A DNA stretch of 38,076 bases, from NCBI GenBank assembly GCA_016199625.1, contig JACQGI010000031.1, positions 1 to 38,076 on the forward strand, written 5' to 3'. The notes beneath the pieces are model-generated. The model searched no databases. It saw only the letters and a program-made list of their open reading frames with translations, and was not told the DNA's origin. Source of the stretch: Acidobacteriota bacterium. GTDB lineage: Bacteria > Acidobacteriota > Vicinamibacteria > Fen-336. Position numbers and translations under genes: made by a program. This document shows positions 1 to 7,617 of the stretch, piece by piece. How positions within the stretch are numbered: the first letter of the stretch is position 1; each line of letters opens with the position of its first letter.

Positions 1-489
1 CTCGCCGCGCGCGGCGAGACAGACCCGCGCAGCCTTCGTGGCGATGAGGGTCTCGAAGTTGAGGATGTTGAGCAGCGGGGTCTCGAGGATCTGGCACTGG
101 ACGATGGGCCCGCGCACCCGGACCAACGGCTCGTGGGGGAAGACGACGGTGCCCTCGGGGATCGCGTCGATGTCGCAGGAGAAGCGCATGCCGCCGAGGT
201 ACTCGAGGAAGGCCGGCTCGAAGAGCGCCTTCCCGTCGTTCCCCGTGAGCGACCCCAGGTAGGCGAGGTCGCCTTCGTCGAAGCGGAAGCGCTCGAGGAA
301 GTCGAGAGCCCGCGCGAGGCCGCACGCCACGGTGAAGCCGCCTTTGAAGGGGTTCTGCCGGAAGAAGAGATGGAAGACGGACTCCTTGTCGCGGGCGCCG
401 GACTTCCAGTACGCGTAGGCCATTGTGAGCTGGTAGAGGTCCGTGAGGAGCGCCAGGGAGTGGCGGTACAGCTCGTCGAGCCGGGCCAT
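1..489 (-). CDS. pncB: Nicotinate phosphoribosyltransferase, N-terminal 163 residues (3' end beyond window)
   Basis: The enzyme makes nicotinate mononucleotide from nicotinate and PRPP in the cytoplasm (NAD salvage, Preiss-Handler route). The frame runs unbroken from ATG at 489 to base 1. Its N-terminus reads [19 protein letters not shown], followed by QLTMAYAYW, which is the family's conserved opening. [10 protein letters not shown] and a later [17 protein letters not shown] segment also fit. A full-length enzyme is roughly 400-500 residues, so well over half is missing; this is the window edge, not a truncation. The start is supported by AGGAGG six bases upstream. A promoter with an inverted repeat over its -10 box lies directly upstream, so expression is probably controlled by a repressor. 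The Nudix gene lies upstream on the same strand, 76 bases away, but pncB appears to have its own promoter. Confidence 0.9.
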   Translation of the reverse strand, partial: MARLDELYRHSLALLTDLYQLTMAYAYWKSGARDKESVFHLFFRQNPFKGGFTVACGLARALDFLERFRFDEGDLAYLGSLTGNDGKALFEPAFLEYLGGMRFSCDIDAIPEGTVVFPHEPLVRVRGPIVQCQILETPLLNILNFETLIATKAARVCLAARGE

Positions 490-502
490 GGGATCCTCCT
501 TG

Positions 503-525
503 CTTAGTGTCTAAGCTACACTAAG
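503..525. promoter_or_regulatory. Inverted-repeat operator candidate over the pncB -10 box
   Basis: CTTAGTGT (503-510) and ACACTAAG (518-525) form a perfect 8-base dyad around a 7-base centre. The dyad covers the -10 box and the expected start point of the pncB promoter, where a repressor would block RNA polymerase. A family of Nudix-derived NAD regulators (NrtR) is known to repress NAD genes from such dyads. The neighbouring Nudix protein here lacks an obvious extra DNA-binding domain, so the regulator's identity is open. Confidence 0.55.
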
Positions 526-540
526 ACTCTCGAATGTCAA
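513..540 (-). promoter_or_regulatory. Sigma-70-type promoter of pncB
   Basis: On the minus strand TTGACA (540-535) is followed after 16 bases by TAGCTT (518-513), placing a start near 506 and leaving a leader of about 17 bases that contains the AGGAGG ribosome site. The -35 box is perfect. The -10 box is poor against TATAAT, but the same TAGC(A/T)T form occurs at the pilM, pilB and rffA promoters in this window. Confidence 0.65.
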
Positions 541-565
541 GCGGCGAGAGGCCGGAAGGCGTCGC

Positions 566-1087
566 CTACCGGTCGTGGAGGAAGTAGAGCCCCGCGTAAA
601 CCTTGGGGTCGACCAGCAGGCCCCCGGCCCTCTTCGAGCGGAGCCAGGCGTCGATCCCGTCGAGGGGGACCTCGTGGACCACGATCTGCTCGACGGCGTC
701 GCCGCCGCCCGCGGCAACCCGCCGCAGACCCCGGGCCCGGAAGAAGGTGACGACCTCGGAGGTGAGGCCCGCCGACGGCGGGCCCGCGGCCAGCGTCGTG
801 ATCTCGTCGGCCTCGTAGCCGGTCTCCTCGAGAAGCTCGCGCCGGGCGGCGATGGCGGGGTCCTCGCCCGCGTGGGCCGGCGTATCGCCGGCGAGGCCCG
901 CCGGCAGCTCGAGGACGCGGGCGCGGACCGGCGGGCGGTGCTGCTCCACGAGGAGGAGTCGGCCCTCGGCCGTGACGGCCACGAGGACCGCGATCCCCGT
1001 GATCCCCGGGCGCTCGACGTGTTCCCAGCCGTCCTCGCGCACGAGGCGCAGGTGGCGCCCTTCGCCGAGGACCTCGCGGTCCGCCAT
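566..1087 (-). CDS. Nudix hydrolase, ADP-ribose pyrophosphatase-like
   Basis: Predicted cytoplasmic enzyme that cleaves a nucleoside diphosphate linked to another group; ADP-ribose (giving AMP and ribose 5-phosphate) is the likeliest substrate. The 173-residue product has a Nudix box: a glycine-led loop (GLAGDTP), then EDPAIAARRELLEETGY containing the catalytic REUXEEXGU core. Downstream GLTSEVVTFFRA sits where ADP-ribose pyrophosphatases carry their substrate loop. The length matches single-domain NudF-type enzymes. There is no room for the C-terminal winged helix of NrtR regulators. ATG at 1087 follows GGAG and a TATACT box very close to the start. The next gene on this strand is pncB, so both may serve NAD turnover. 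The exact substrate is inferred. Confidence 0.8.
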   Translation of the reverse strand: MADREVLGEGRHLRLVREDGWEHVERPGITGIAVLVAVTAEGRLLLVEQHRPPVRARVLELPAGLAGDTPAHAGEDPAIAARRELLEETGYEADEITTLAAGPPSAGLTSEVVTFFRARGLRRVAAGGGDAVEQIVVHEVPLDGIDAWLRSKRAGGLLVDPKVYAGLYFLHDR

Positions 1088-1097
1088 GGCGGCTCCG

Positions 1098-1103
1098 AGT
1101 ATA
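1098..1103 (-). promoter_or_regulatory. -10 box (TATACT) of the Nudix gene
   Basis: TATACT on the minus strand lies only 10 bases before the ATG, so the transcript would start within a few bases of the start codon. No good -35 box is visible at the right distance. It faces the -10 box of the divergent DUF62 gene. Confidence 0.45.
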
Positions 1104-1131
1104 ACCGCCCCCGTCCGGGAGCGGCTTCAGT

Positions 1132-1137
1132 TAGAAT
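1132..1137 (+). promoter_or_regulatory. -10 box (TAGAAT) of the DUF62 gene
   Basis: TAGAAT ends 12 bases before the ATG at 1150, which predicts a leader of about five bases. No Shine-Dalgarno sequence is present between it and the ATG, consistent with near-leaderless translation. The -35 region is not recognisable. Confidence 0.4.
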
Positions 1138-1149
1138 CCCCCCGATCCC

Positions 1150-1980
1150 ATGCGTCCCACCGTCGCGCTGCTGACCGACTTCGGAGGGCAGGACCACTAC
1201 GTGGGGGCCGTGAAGGGCGCCGTCCTCGCGGCCTGTGGCGAGGCCACGATCGTGGACATCGCCCACGACATCCCCGCCCACGACGTGGACTCGGCGGCGT
1301 TCGCCCTCGCCGCGGCGCACCGGGCCTTCCCTGCCGGCACCGTCTTCGTGGCCGTCGTGGACCCCGGGGTCGGCTCGGACCGGCGGGGCCTCGCCATCGA
1401 GGCCGCCGGCTATCGCTTCGTCGGGCCCGACAACGGGATCTTCACGCTGGTCCTCGCCGAGCATCCCGAGGCGCGTGTGCACGCGATCACCAACGCCGGG
1501 CTCTTCCGTCACGAGGTCTCGAGCACGTTCCATGCTCGCGACATCTTCGGCCCGGTGGCGGGCTACCTCGCGAAGGGCCTGCCCCTCGACGACGTGGGGC
1601 CCGCGGCCGCCGACCCCGTGAGGTTTCCCCTCGAGCCGGTGCGCGAGCTGCGCCCGGGGGAATGGCAGGCGAGCGTCATCCACGTGGACCGGTTCGGCAA
1701 CCTCACGACCAACGTCACGCGGCGAGAGCTGGACGGGATCCTGGGAGTCGTCGGCGGGGATCCGACGGAGATCGTGGTCGTGGTCGAGGGGATCGTCATC
1801 CCCTTCGTGTGCGCGTACGCAGACGTGCCGGAGGGCGAGGCCTGCGCCCTGGCCGGCAGCAGCGGAAGGCTGGAGGTCGCCGTCCACAAGGGCAACGCGT
1901 CGCGGATCCTCGGCGCAGGCCGTGGCGCCCCGGTCCGTGTCCGCGCCGTCGCCCCCAGCGGTCCGGGGGCTGTGCTATGA
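1150..1980 (+). CDS. SAM hydroxide adenosyltransferase (DUF62 family)
   Basis: Members hydrolyse S-adenosylmethionine to adenosine and methionine using an activated water; fluorinases and chlorinases are relatives. The 276-residue protein has the family signatures in order: TDFGGQDHYVGAVKG (residues 9-23), AVVDPGVGSDRRG (68-80), FVGPDNGIF (90-98), STFHARDIFGP (125-135) and HVDRFGNLTTN in the C-terminal beta-barrel domain. The Asp-Arg-His set that activates water is present as D71, R78 and H128, which favours the hydroxide transferase over a halogenase. The gene stands alone between a divergent Nudix gene and the thiolase, with a -10 box almost on its start codon and no clear ribosome site. 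The physiological role of the family is not well settled. Confidence 0.88.
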   Translation: MRPTVALLTDFGGQDHYVGAVKGAVLAACGEATIVDIAHDIPAHDVDSAAFALAAAHRAFPAGTVFVAVVDPGVGSDRRGLAIEAAGYRFVGPDNGIFTLVLAEHPEARVHAITNAGLFRHEVSSTFHARDIFGPVAGYLAKGLPLDDVGPAAADPVRFPLEPVRELRPGEWQASVIHVDRFGNLTTNVTRRELDGILGVVGGDPTEIVVVVEGIVIPFVCAYADVPEGEACALAGSSGRLEVAVHKGNASRILGAGRGAPVRVRAVAPSGPGAVL

Positions 1981-1981
1981 T
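1973..1981 (+). promoter_or_regulatory. Extended -10 promoter candidate for the thiolase operon
   Basis: TGCTATGAT is an extended -10 element (TGn plus TATGAT) overlapping the stop of the DUF62 gene, 47 bases before the thiolase ATG at 2029. No -35 box is seen, which is usual for extended -10 promoters. It would give the fatty-acid genes a start independent of the upstream gene. Confidence 0.35.
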
Positions 1982-2028
1982 GGGCCCCTCCTCAGCCCCC
2001 ACCCGCGGGCGTGGGTCTGGATGCCACC

Positions 2029-3213
2029 ATGCGTGAAGTGGTCGTCGCCGGAGCGGTCCGCACCCCCATCGGAAAGTTCGGCGGCGCCTTCGCCGGCCTG
2101 ACCGCCGCCCAGCTCGGCGCGGCTGCAGCGAGCGAGGCGCTCCGCCGCGCCGGCGTCGCGCCCGCCCAGGTGGACGAGACGATCTTCGGCTGCGCCCGGC
2201 AGGCGGGGGGCGGGCCCAACGTCGGGCGGCAGGTCTCCTGGCGCGCGGGCGTGCCGCAGGAAGTCCCCGCCTACACGGTCAACATGGCCTGTGGCAGCGC
2301 CCTCAAGGCCCTGGACATCGGCTACCGGATGGTCCGCGACGGCGACGCGGAGGCGGTCCTCGCGGGCGGCACCGAATCCATGAGCCGCGTCCCGTACCTG
2401 CTCACGGCCGGCCGGTGGGGCTACCGGATGGGGAACCAGCAGGCGGTGGACGCCATGTACCAGGACGGCTTCCTCTGCCCGCTCTCGGAGAAGGTGATGG
2501 GCGAGACGGCCGAGCGCCTGGCGGAGATCTACGAGATCCCGCGGGAGGAGCAGGACGCCTTCGCCCTCCGGAGCCAGCAGCGTGCCGCGAAGGCGTGGGC
2601 GGAGGGGCGCTTCGACGCCGAGACTTTCGGCGTGAAGGTCGCCGGCAAGAAGGGTGAGGTCGAGGTGCGACAGGACGAGCACCCTCGCCCCGACACGAGC
2701 CTCGCCTCCCTCGCCAGGCTGCCGCCGGTCTTCAAGGAGGACGGCGGCTCGGTCACCGCCGGGAACTCCTCGGGGATCACCGACGGCGCGGCGGCGCTCG
2801 TGGTGCTGTCGGCGGAGCGCGCGAAGGCCCTGGGGGTCCGGCCCATGGCGAAGGTCCTGGGCGTCGCCTCCGCGGGGGTCGATCCCCACGTGATGGGGAT
2901 CGGCGTCGTGCCGGCCGTGAAGCGGCTCCTGGAACGGCTGTCGATGCGCCTTCCGGACTTCGGCCTCGTCGAGGTCAACGAGGCCTTCGCGGCGCAGGTC
3001 CTGGCCTGCGACCGGGAGCTGCGCTTCGATGCGGAGCGCCTGAACGTCAACGGGGGCGCCATCGCCCTGGGACATCCGATCGGCGCCACCGGGGTGCGCA
3101 TCGCCGTGACGCTGCTCCACGAGATGGCCCGTCGGAAGACGCGCCTGGGCCTCGCCACTCTCTGCATCAGCGGAGGGATGGGGCTCGCGGCGGCCTTCGA
3201 GGCTCTGGAGTAG
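2029..3213 (+). CDS. Acetyl-CoA C-acyltransferase (thiolase)
   Basis: Cytoplasmic thiolase that cleaves 3-ketoacyl-CoA, or condenses two acetyl-CoA. The 394-residue length is typical. The three catalytic positions are present: nucleophilic Cys88 in VNMACGSALKAL, His349 in GGAIALGHPIGATG, and Cys379 in LCISGGMG. ATG at 2029 was chosen because the protein then opens MREVVVAGAVRTPIGKF as other thiolases do; a GTG 18 bases upstream would add six unconserved residues. The ribosome site is weak. It leads a run with an enoyl-CoA hydratase-like gene (17-base gap) and an acyl-CoA dehydrogenase (13-base gap), so degradative beta-oxidation is more likely than biosynthesis. Chain-length preference cannot be read from the sequence. 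Confidence 0.9.
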   Translation: MREVVVAGAVRTPIGKFGGAFAGLTAAQLGAAAASEALRRAGVAPAQVDETIFGCARQAGGGPNVGRQVSWRAGVPQEVPAYTVNMACGSALKALDIGYRMVRDGDAEAVLAGGTESMSRVPYLLTAGRWGYRMGNQQAVDAMYQDGFLCPLSEKVMGETAERLAEIYEIPREEQDAFALRSQQRAAKAWAEGRFDAETFGVKVAGKKGEVEVRQDEHPRPDTSLASLARLPPVFKEDGGSVTAGNSSGITDGAAALVVLSAERAKALGVRPMAKVLGVASAGVDPHVMGIGVVPAVKRLLERLSMRLPDFGLVEVNEAFAAQVLACDRELRFDAERLNVNGGAIALGHPIGATGVRIAVTLLHEMARRKTRLGLATLCISGGMGLAAAFEALE

Positions 3214-3230
3214 GACTACAGGGGGACGCC

Positions 3231-4055
3231 ATGGCCGAGGAAACCGAAGATCCCCACGACGTGGACGTCTACGCCCCGACCCGCCCGGCGGGCTATCAGT
3301 TTCTCCAGTTCGACACCGTCCAGGGGATCGCCCGCATCACCCTGAACCGCCCGCCGGCCAACGTGCTCTCCGTCGAGATGATGGACGACGTCAACATGGC
3401 CCTCGAGTCCCTCGAGTACCAGCGCGACGTCAAGCTCGTGGTCCTCGCGGCGACGGGCAAGTACTTCTCGGCGGGCTTCGAGCTGACCGACCACCTGGGC
3501 GACCGGGCGTACCTGATGCTCGAGGGCTTCCGGCGCATCTTCGAGAACCTGGGCAAGCTCGACAAGCCGACCCTCGGGCTCGTTGCGGGGCCCGCCCTCG
3601 GCGCCGGCAGCATCCTGGCCACGGGCTGCGACGTGGTCCTCGCCGCGGCGAGCGCGAAGTTCGGCCACCCGGAGATCAAGGCGGGAGTCTTCAACACCGT
3701 GGCGGCCGCGCTGCTGCCCCGCCTCGTCGGCCGCAAGAAGGCCTACGATCTGCTCTTCAGTGGCGCCGGGATCGCGGCCGCCGACGCCGAGAAGCTCGGC
3801 CTCGTCTCCCGCGTCGTGCCCGACGACAAGCTCGACGCCGAGGCGGCGGCGCTGATCCAGCGCTTCCAGGAAGGCAGCGCCCCGATCCTGCAGATGACCC
3901 GCCGCGCGGTGGCCGGCGGCCTCGACCTGCCCCTGGGCGACGCGTTGCGGCACGCCGAGGACGTCTACCTGAACCAGCTCATGGCCACCGAGGACGCCGA
4001 AGAGGGCCTGCGCGCCATCATGGAGAAGCGCAAGCCCGTCTGGAAGGACAAGTGA
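3231..4055 (+). CDS. Enoyl-CoA hydratase/isomerase family protein with one catalytic Glu missing
   Basis: Crotonase-fold enzyme, 274 residues. The oxyanion-hole region VLAATGKYFSAGFELTDHL and the second half of the fold are clear. At the active site FGHPEI keeps the glutamate equivalent to rat Glu164. The segment GPALGAGSILATGCD, however, has Ile where rat enoyl-CoA hydratase has Glu144, so standard hydration of 2-enoyl-CoA is doubtful. From memory, the C-terminal half (FGHPEIKAGVF, LNQLMATEDAEEGL, EKRKPVWKDK) resembles cyclohexa-1,5-diene-1-carbonyl-CoA hydratases of anaerobic aromatic degradation. That is suggestive only, as no ring-reduction genes are in the window. The N-terminus carries about 20 extra residues rich in acidic and Pro residues. 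AGGGGG precedes the ATG. Confidence 0.82.
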   Translation: MAEETEDPHDVDVYAPTRPAGYQFLQFDTVQGIARITLNRPPANVLSVEMMDDVNMALESLEYQRDVKLVVLAATGKYFSAGFELTDHLGDRAYLMLEGFRRIFENLGKLDKPTLGLVAGPALGAGSILATGCDVVLAAASAKFGHPEIKAGVFNTVAAALLPRLVGRKKAYDLLFSGAGIAAADAEKLGLVSRVVPDDKLDAEAAALIQRFQEGSAPILQMTRRAVAGGLDLPLGDALRHAEDVYLNQLMATEDAEEGLRAIMEKRKPVWKDK

Positions 4056-4068
4056 ACACGAGGGACTC

Positions 4069-5271
4069 ATGATCTCATTCGAGCTGTCGGAGGAGCACAA
4101 GTCCGTCGAGAAGACGTGCCGGGACTGGGCCGCGAAGACCGTCGCCCCGAAGATCCACGACCTCGACCGCGAGCACCGGTTCGAGCGCGGATTCCTCAAG
4201 GACATGGCCGAGATGGGACTGCTCGGCATCTGCATCCCCGAGGAGCACGGTGGCGCCGGGATGGACTACGTCAGCCTCGGCCTGGTCTCCGAGGAGCTGG
4301 AGTACGTGGACACCCACCTCCGGGTCGTCATGTCGGTGCACGTGGGGCTCAACTGCATGACCCTCTGGTGCTGGGGCACCGACGAGCAGAAGAAGAAGTA
4401 CCTCGTCCCCCAGGCCAAGGGGGAGAAGATCGCCACCTACGGTCTCACCGAGCCCAACGCCGGCTCCGACGCCGTGGGGATCCAGACGACGGCCGTCCGC
4501 AAGGGCGACCGCTACGTGCTCAACGGCGAGAAGACGTGGATCAGCCTCGCGGACGTGGCCGACAACTTCCTGGTGATCGCGTGGACGGACCAGGAGAAGA
4601 AGAAGAAGCGGGACCACAGCGGCCTCTCGGCCTTCATCGTGGAGCGGGCCTTCAAGGGGTTCACCTCGTACACGATCAAGGAGAAGTGGGGCATCCTCGC
4701 GGGCAACACCGGCGGCTTCCACCTGGAGGACGTCGAGGTCCCCGCGGAGAACCGCGTGGGCCAGGACGGCGAGGGGTTCAAGGTCGCGATGTTCGCCCTC
4801 GAGAACGGCCGCTACACCGTGGCCGCAGGCGCTACGGGCCTCGTGCGGGCCTGCCGCGACGCCTCGGTGAAGTACGCCCTCGAGCGCAAGACCTTCGGCG
4901 TGCCCATCGGCGAGCACCAGCTCGTCAAGGAGATGATCGCCCAGATGGTGTCGGACTACGACGCCGCGCGGCTGCTCTGGCTCCGGGCCGGCTGGATGAA
5001 GAACCAGGGCATCCGGAACAACCGCGAGACGTCCCTCGCCAAGTGGTTCGCCACCGTGGCCAGCGAGCGGGCGTCGGGGGACGCCGTCCAGGTCCACGGC
5101 GGCAACGGCTTCTCGGACGAGTACCCCGTGGGCCGCTTCTACCGCAACTGCAAGGCCGCGGTCATCTACGAGGGGACCCGGGAGATCCACAAGATCATGC
5201 AGGCCGACTACGCCCTCGGCTACCGCCACGACAAGCCCCGGCGCGTGGAGCTGCCGGCGTACGAGAGGTAA
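4069..5271 (+). CDS. Acyl-CoA dehydrogenase
   Basis: FAD-dependent enzyme oxidising acyl-CoA to 2-enoyl-CoA and passing electrons to an electron-transfer flavoprotein. The 400-residue product shows the full family layout: an N-terminal helical domain ([15 protein letters not shown]), a middle beta domain with [12 protein letters not shown] and EKTWISLAD for FAD and substrate contacts, and a C-terminal helical domain with [12 protein letters not shown] and VQVHGGNGF. The catalytic base is the Glu in [13 protein letters not shown] (about residue 368). A basic insertion, [10 protein letters not shown], lies in the middle domain. It sits 13 bases after the hydratase-like gene and 10 bases before glpX, implying one transcript. 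Electron-transfer flavoprotein genes are not in the window, and substrate is unknown. Confidence 0.9.
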   Translation: MISFELSEEHKSVEKTCRDWAAKTVAPKIHDLDREHRFERGFLKDMAEMGLLGICIPEEHGGAGMDYVSLGLVSEELEYVDTHLRVVMSVHVGLNCMTLWCWGTDEQKKKYLVPQAKGEKIATYGLTEPNAGSDAVGIQTTAVRKGDRYVLNGEKTWISLADVADNFLVIAWTDQEKKKKRDHSGLSAFIVERAFKGFTSYTIKEKWGILAGNTGGFHLEDVEVPAENRVGQDGEGFKVAMFALENGRYTVAAGATGLVRACRDASVKYALERKTFGVPIGEHQLVKEMIAQMVSDYDAARLLWLRAGWMKNQGIRNNRETSLAKWFATVASERASGDAVQVHGGNGFSDEYPVGRFYRNCKAAVIYEGTREIHKIMQADYALGYRHDKPRRVELPAYER

Positions 5272-5281
5272 GAGAACCTTC

Positions 5282-6247
5282 ATGCATCGCGACGACCTGT
5301 CGCTGGAGTTCGTGAGGGTCGTGGAGCGCGCGGCCATCGCGGCGGCGCGCACCATGGGCCAGGGGGACCGCAAGTACTCCGACCAGGTGGCCGTCGAGGC
5401 CATGCGCAAGGAGATGGAGACGGTCGACATCGACGGCACCATCGTGATCGGCGAGGGGGAGCGCGACGCAGCCCCCATGCTGTTCATCGGCGAGAAGGTA
5501 GGGCGCAGCGGCACGGCCGTGGACATCGCCGTGGACCCCCTCGAGGGGACGAACCTCTGCGCGACCGGCGCCCCCAACGCCATCGCCGTCCTCGCGGCTT
5601 CGGAGAAGGGCGGCCTCCTGAACGCGCCGGACATCTACATGGAGAAGCTCGTCGTGGGGCCCTCCTCCAAGGGCAAGGTGGACATCGACGCGTCGGTGGA
5701 CGAGAACCTCAAGACCATCGCCCGGTGCCTGGAGCGCGAGGTCCACGACCTCGTCGTCGTGGTCCTCGACCGGCCCCGCCACGAGAAGCTCATCGCCGAC
5801 ATCCGGAAGGCGGGCGCGCGGATCAAGCTCATCGGCGACGGGGACCTGTCGGCCGGGATCACGGCGGCCGTGGTCGGCACCGGCATCCACGCAGTGATGG
5901 GCATCGGCGGCGCCCCCGAAGGCGTGCTCACCGCGGCGGCGATGCGCTGCCTGAACGGGGAGATCCAGGCGAAGCTCGTCCTGACCAAGCCGGCCGACCG
6001 GGAGCGCCTCGACCGGATGGGGATCGGGAGCCTGGACAAGGTCTACAAGACGGAGGACCTGGCGCCGGGCAAGAACGTGATCTTCGCTGCATGCGGTGTC
6101 ACCGACGGGTCGCTCCTGCGTGGCGTGCGGTTCTTCGGGGACGGCATACGGACCCAAACCCTCCTCATGACCGCCGTTCCTCACCAGGTGCGGTTCATCG
6201 ACACGATCCACGCCAAGGACGATCCGAACGTGAAGATCCGATTCTGA
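5282..6247 (+). CDS. glpX: Fructose-1,6-bisphosphatase class II
   Basis: Hydrolyses fructose 1,6-bisphosphate to fructose 6-phosphate, the committed gluconeogenic step, in the cytoplasm. The 321 residues match GlpX from end to end: [17 protein letters not shown] near the start, the metal-binding [18 protein letters not shown], the phosphatase motif [16 protein letters not shown], and [10 protein letters not shown] and [14 protein letters not shown] further on. It closes an operon of beta-oxidation enzymes, which is sensible: acetyl-CoA from acyl chains needs gluconeogenesis to make sugars. A hairpin follows its stop. Confidence 0.93.
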   Translation: MHRDDLSLEFVRVVERAAIAAARTMGQGDRKYSDQVAVEAMRKEMETVDIDGTIVIGEGERDAAPMLFIGEKVGRSGTAVDIAVDPLEGTNLCATGAPNAIAVLAASEKGGLLNAPDIYMEKLVVGPSSKGKVDIDASVDENLKTIARCLEREVHDLVVVVLDRPRHEKLIADIRKAGARIKLIGDGDLSAGITAAVVGTGIHAVMGIGGAPEGVLTAAAMRCLNGEIQAKLVLTKPADRERLDRMGIGSLDKVYKTEDLAPGKNVIFAACGVTDGSLLRGVRFFGDGIRTQTLLMTAVPHQVRFIDTIHAKDDPNVKIRF

Positions 6248-6257
6248 GGCACGCGCC

Positions 6258-6295
6258 AGCGGTTGTGGAGGTTTTCCCGGACCTCCCCAACCGCT
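6258..6295 (+). terminator. Hairpin after glpX
   Basis: AGCGGTTGTGGAGG (6258-6271) and CCTCCCCAACCGCT (6282-6295) pair over 14 positions with one mismatch around a 10-base loop. It starts 10 bases after the glpX stop and is the likely end of the beta-oxidation/glpX transcript. There is no T-tract after it, so it may act with Rho or mainly protect the 3' end. The rest of 6248-6549 holds the pilM promoter and a leader noticeably richer in A/T than its surroundings, and no convincing gene. Confidence 0.5.
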
Positions 6296-6394
6296 AGGTG
6301 CAGGAGAAGGGGAGCCGAGCGGAGGCAGCGATGGGCCAGGTTCGGCGGAGTCGAGTCCCCTTAATGGTTTACTCGAAGACCCCTCATTTTTTGC

Positions 6395-6424
6395 TTGACA
6401 TCAGTGTGCGCCATTTGCTAGCTT
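6395..6424 (+). promoter_or_regulatory. Promoter of the pilMNOPQ operon
   Basis: TTGACA (6395-6400), an 18-base spacer and TAGCTT (6419-6424) predict a start near 6431 and a leader of about 120 bases before pilM. The -10 form matches the pncB promoter exactly and the pilB promoter at five of six positions. The surrounding 100 bases are unusually A/T-rich for this window. Confidence 0.6.
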
Positions 6425-6444
6425 CAGAAAGCACTTTAACTCTT

Positions 6445-6456
6445 TTGCGTAAGTTC
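6445..6456 (+). promoter_or_regulatory. Third copy of the TTGCGTANGTTC motif, in the pilM leader
   Basis: TTGCGTAAGTTC lies about 20 bases after the pilM -10 box. It differs at one position from the two tandem copies between rffA and pilB (33921-33932 and 33937-33948). It is a candidate binding site for a regulator acting on both pilus loci. Confidence 0.4.
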
Positions 6457-6549
6457 GTATCTCGTCACGGTTCCGATTCGGGGGTCGCGGCGAGTCGCAA
6501 CGGGATGAAGGCCGGGAACAACGGCTGTCTGCACTAGAGAGAGGCGCCC

Positions 6550-7617
6550 GTGGCTCTGTTCGGCAAGAAAAAGGGACTCGTTGGCCTCGACATCGGGTCC
6601 TCCGCGATCAAGGCGGTCGAGCTGAAGTCCGGCGGCAAGGGCGGCGCGGAGTGGCAGTTGGTCAACATCGGCGTGGAGTCGCTCCCGCCGGAGGCCATCG
6701 TGGACGGGGCCATCATGGACTCCGGTGCGGTCATCGACGCCATCCAGCGCGTCTTCAGCGCGAACAAGATCAAGACCGGTGACGTCGGCACCAGCGTGTC
6801 CGGCAACGCCGTGATCGTCAAGAAGATCAGCCTCCCGCAGATGAGCCCCGAGGAGCTGGCCGAGTCCATCCACTGGGAAGCCGAGCAGTACATCCCCTTC
6901 GACATCCAGGACGTCGCCATCGACTACGAGGTGATCGAGGGCAGCGGTGCCGGGGGGAACATGGACGTCCTCCTCGTGGCCGTCAAGAAGGACAAGGTCG
7001 CCGACTACACCTCCGCGATCTCCCAGGCGGGCAAGAGCTGCGCGATCGTGGACGTGGACGTCTTCTCGCTGCAGAACTGCTACGAGGTGAACTACGGGGT
7101 CGATCCGGGAAGGGTCGTGGGCCTCCTGAACGTGGGCGCCTCGATCATGAACATCAACATCCTCAAGGGGTCCACCTCCATCTTCAACCGCGACATCGCC
7201 GTCGGCGGCAACCAGTATACGGACGCGATCCAGAAGGACCTGAACCTCTCCTTCGACCAGGCCGAGGCCCTCAAGAAGGGCGGGCGGGTGGAGGGAGCGT
7301 CCCCCGAGAGCCTGCATCCGATCCTGCAGGCGGTTTCGGAGAACATCGCCCTGGAGATCCAGAAGACCTTCGACTTCTTCAAGGCGACGAGCTCCGAGGA
7401 CCGGATCGACCGGATCTTCCTCTCGGGCGGGACCTCCAAGGTGCACGGGCTTCGTGATCTCCTGGCGGACCGCTTCGACGCCGGCGTGGAGATCCTGAAC
7501 CCGTTCAACAGCATCACGTACAACCCGCGGGACTTCGACCCGGACTTCATCGCCGAGATCGGGCCCTCGGCCGCCATCGCCGTGGGGCTGGCTTGCCGAA
7601 AGGTGGGGGACCGATGA
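6550..7617 (+). CDS. pilM: Type IV pilus inner-membrane accessory protein PilM
   Basis: PilM is an actin-like cytoplasmic protein that binds the N-terminal tail of PilN and helps build the alignment complex of type IV pili. The 355 residues open with the actin/FtsA-type phosphate-binding motif GLVGLDIGSSAIKAVEL. They continue with EELAESIHWEAEQYIPFDIQDV, typical of PilM, and a second nucleotide-binding segment, RIFLSGGTSKVHGL. Length is standard. The start is a GTG preceded by GAGAGAGG. Its stop overlaps the pilN start by four bases (ATGA), so the two are translationally coupled. It is the first gene of pilMNOPQ, with its own promoter and long leader. Confidence 0.94.
   Translation: MALFGKKKGLVGLDIGSSAIKAVELKSGGKGGAEWQLVNIGVESLPPEAIVDGAIMDSGAVIDAIQRVFSANKIKTGDVGTSVSGNAVIVKKISLPQMSPEELAESIHWEAEQYIPFDIQDVAIDYEVIEGSGAGGNMDVLLVAVKKDKVADYTSAISQAGKSCAIVDVDVFSLQNCYEVNYGVDPGRVVGLLNVGASIMNINILKGSTSIFNRDIAVGGNQYTDAIQKDLNLSFDQAEALKKGGRVEGASPESLHPILQAVSENIALEIQKTFDFFKATSSEDRIDRIFLSGGTSKVHGLRDLLADRFDAGVEILNPFNSITYNPRDFDPDFIAEIGPSAAIAVGLACRKVGDR

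Noticed and set aside
566-1087. Nudix protein as the NrtR repressor of pncB
   Set aside because: At 173 residues it has the Nudix fold but no extra C-terminal winged-helix domain; it is better read as an ADP-ribose pyrophosphatase-type enzyme.
4075-5634. Long open frame on the minus strand (519 codons) opposite the acyl-CoA dehydrogenase
   Set aside because: The plus strand encodes a clear acyl-CoA dehydrogenase and GlpX with all motifs. In GC-rich DNA antisense frames stay open by codon bias, and its product is low-complexity without a recognisable domain.
6298-6537. Possible 79-residue gene between glpX and pilM
   Set aside because: It spans the pilM promoter and leader, has no recognisable domain and its base composition is that of the non-coding gap.
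6425-6549. Cyclic di-GMP (GEMM) riboswitch in the pilM leader
   Set aside because: The conserved core bases and tetraloop-receptor pattern are absent; small hairpins can be drawn but nothing matches the consensus.
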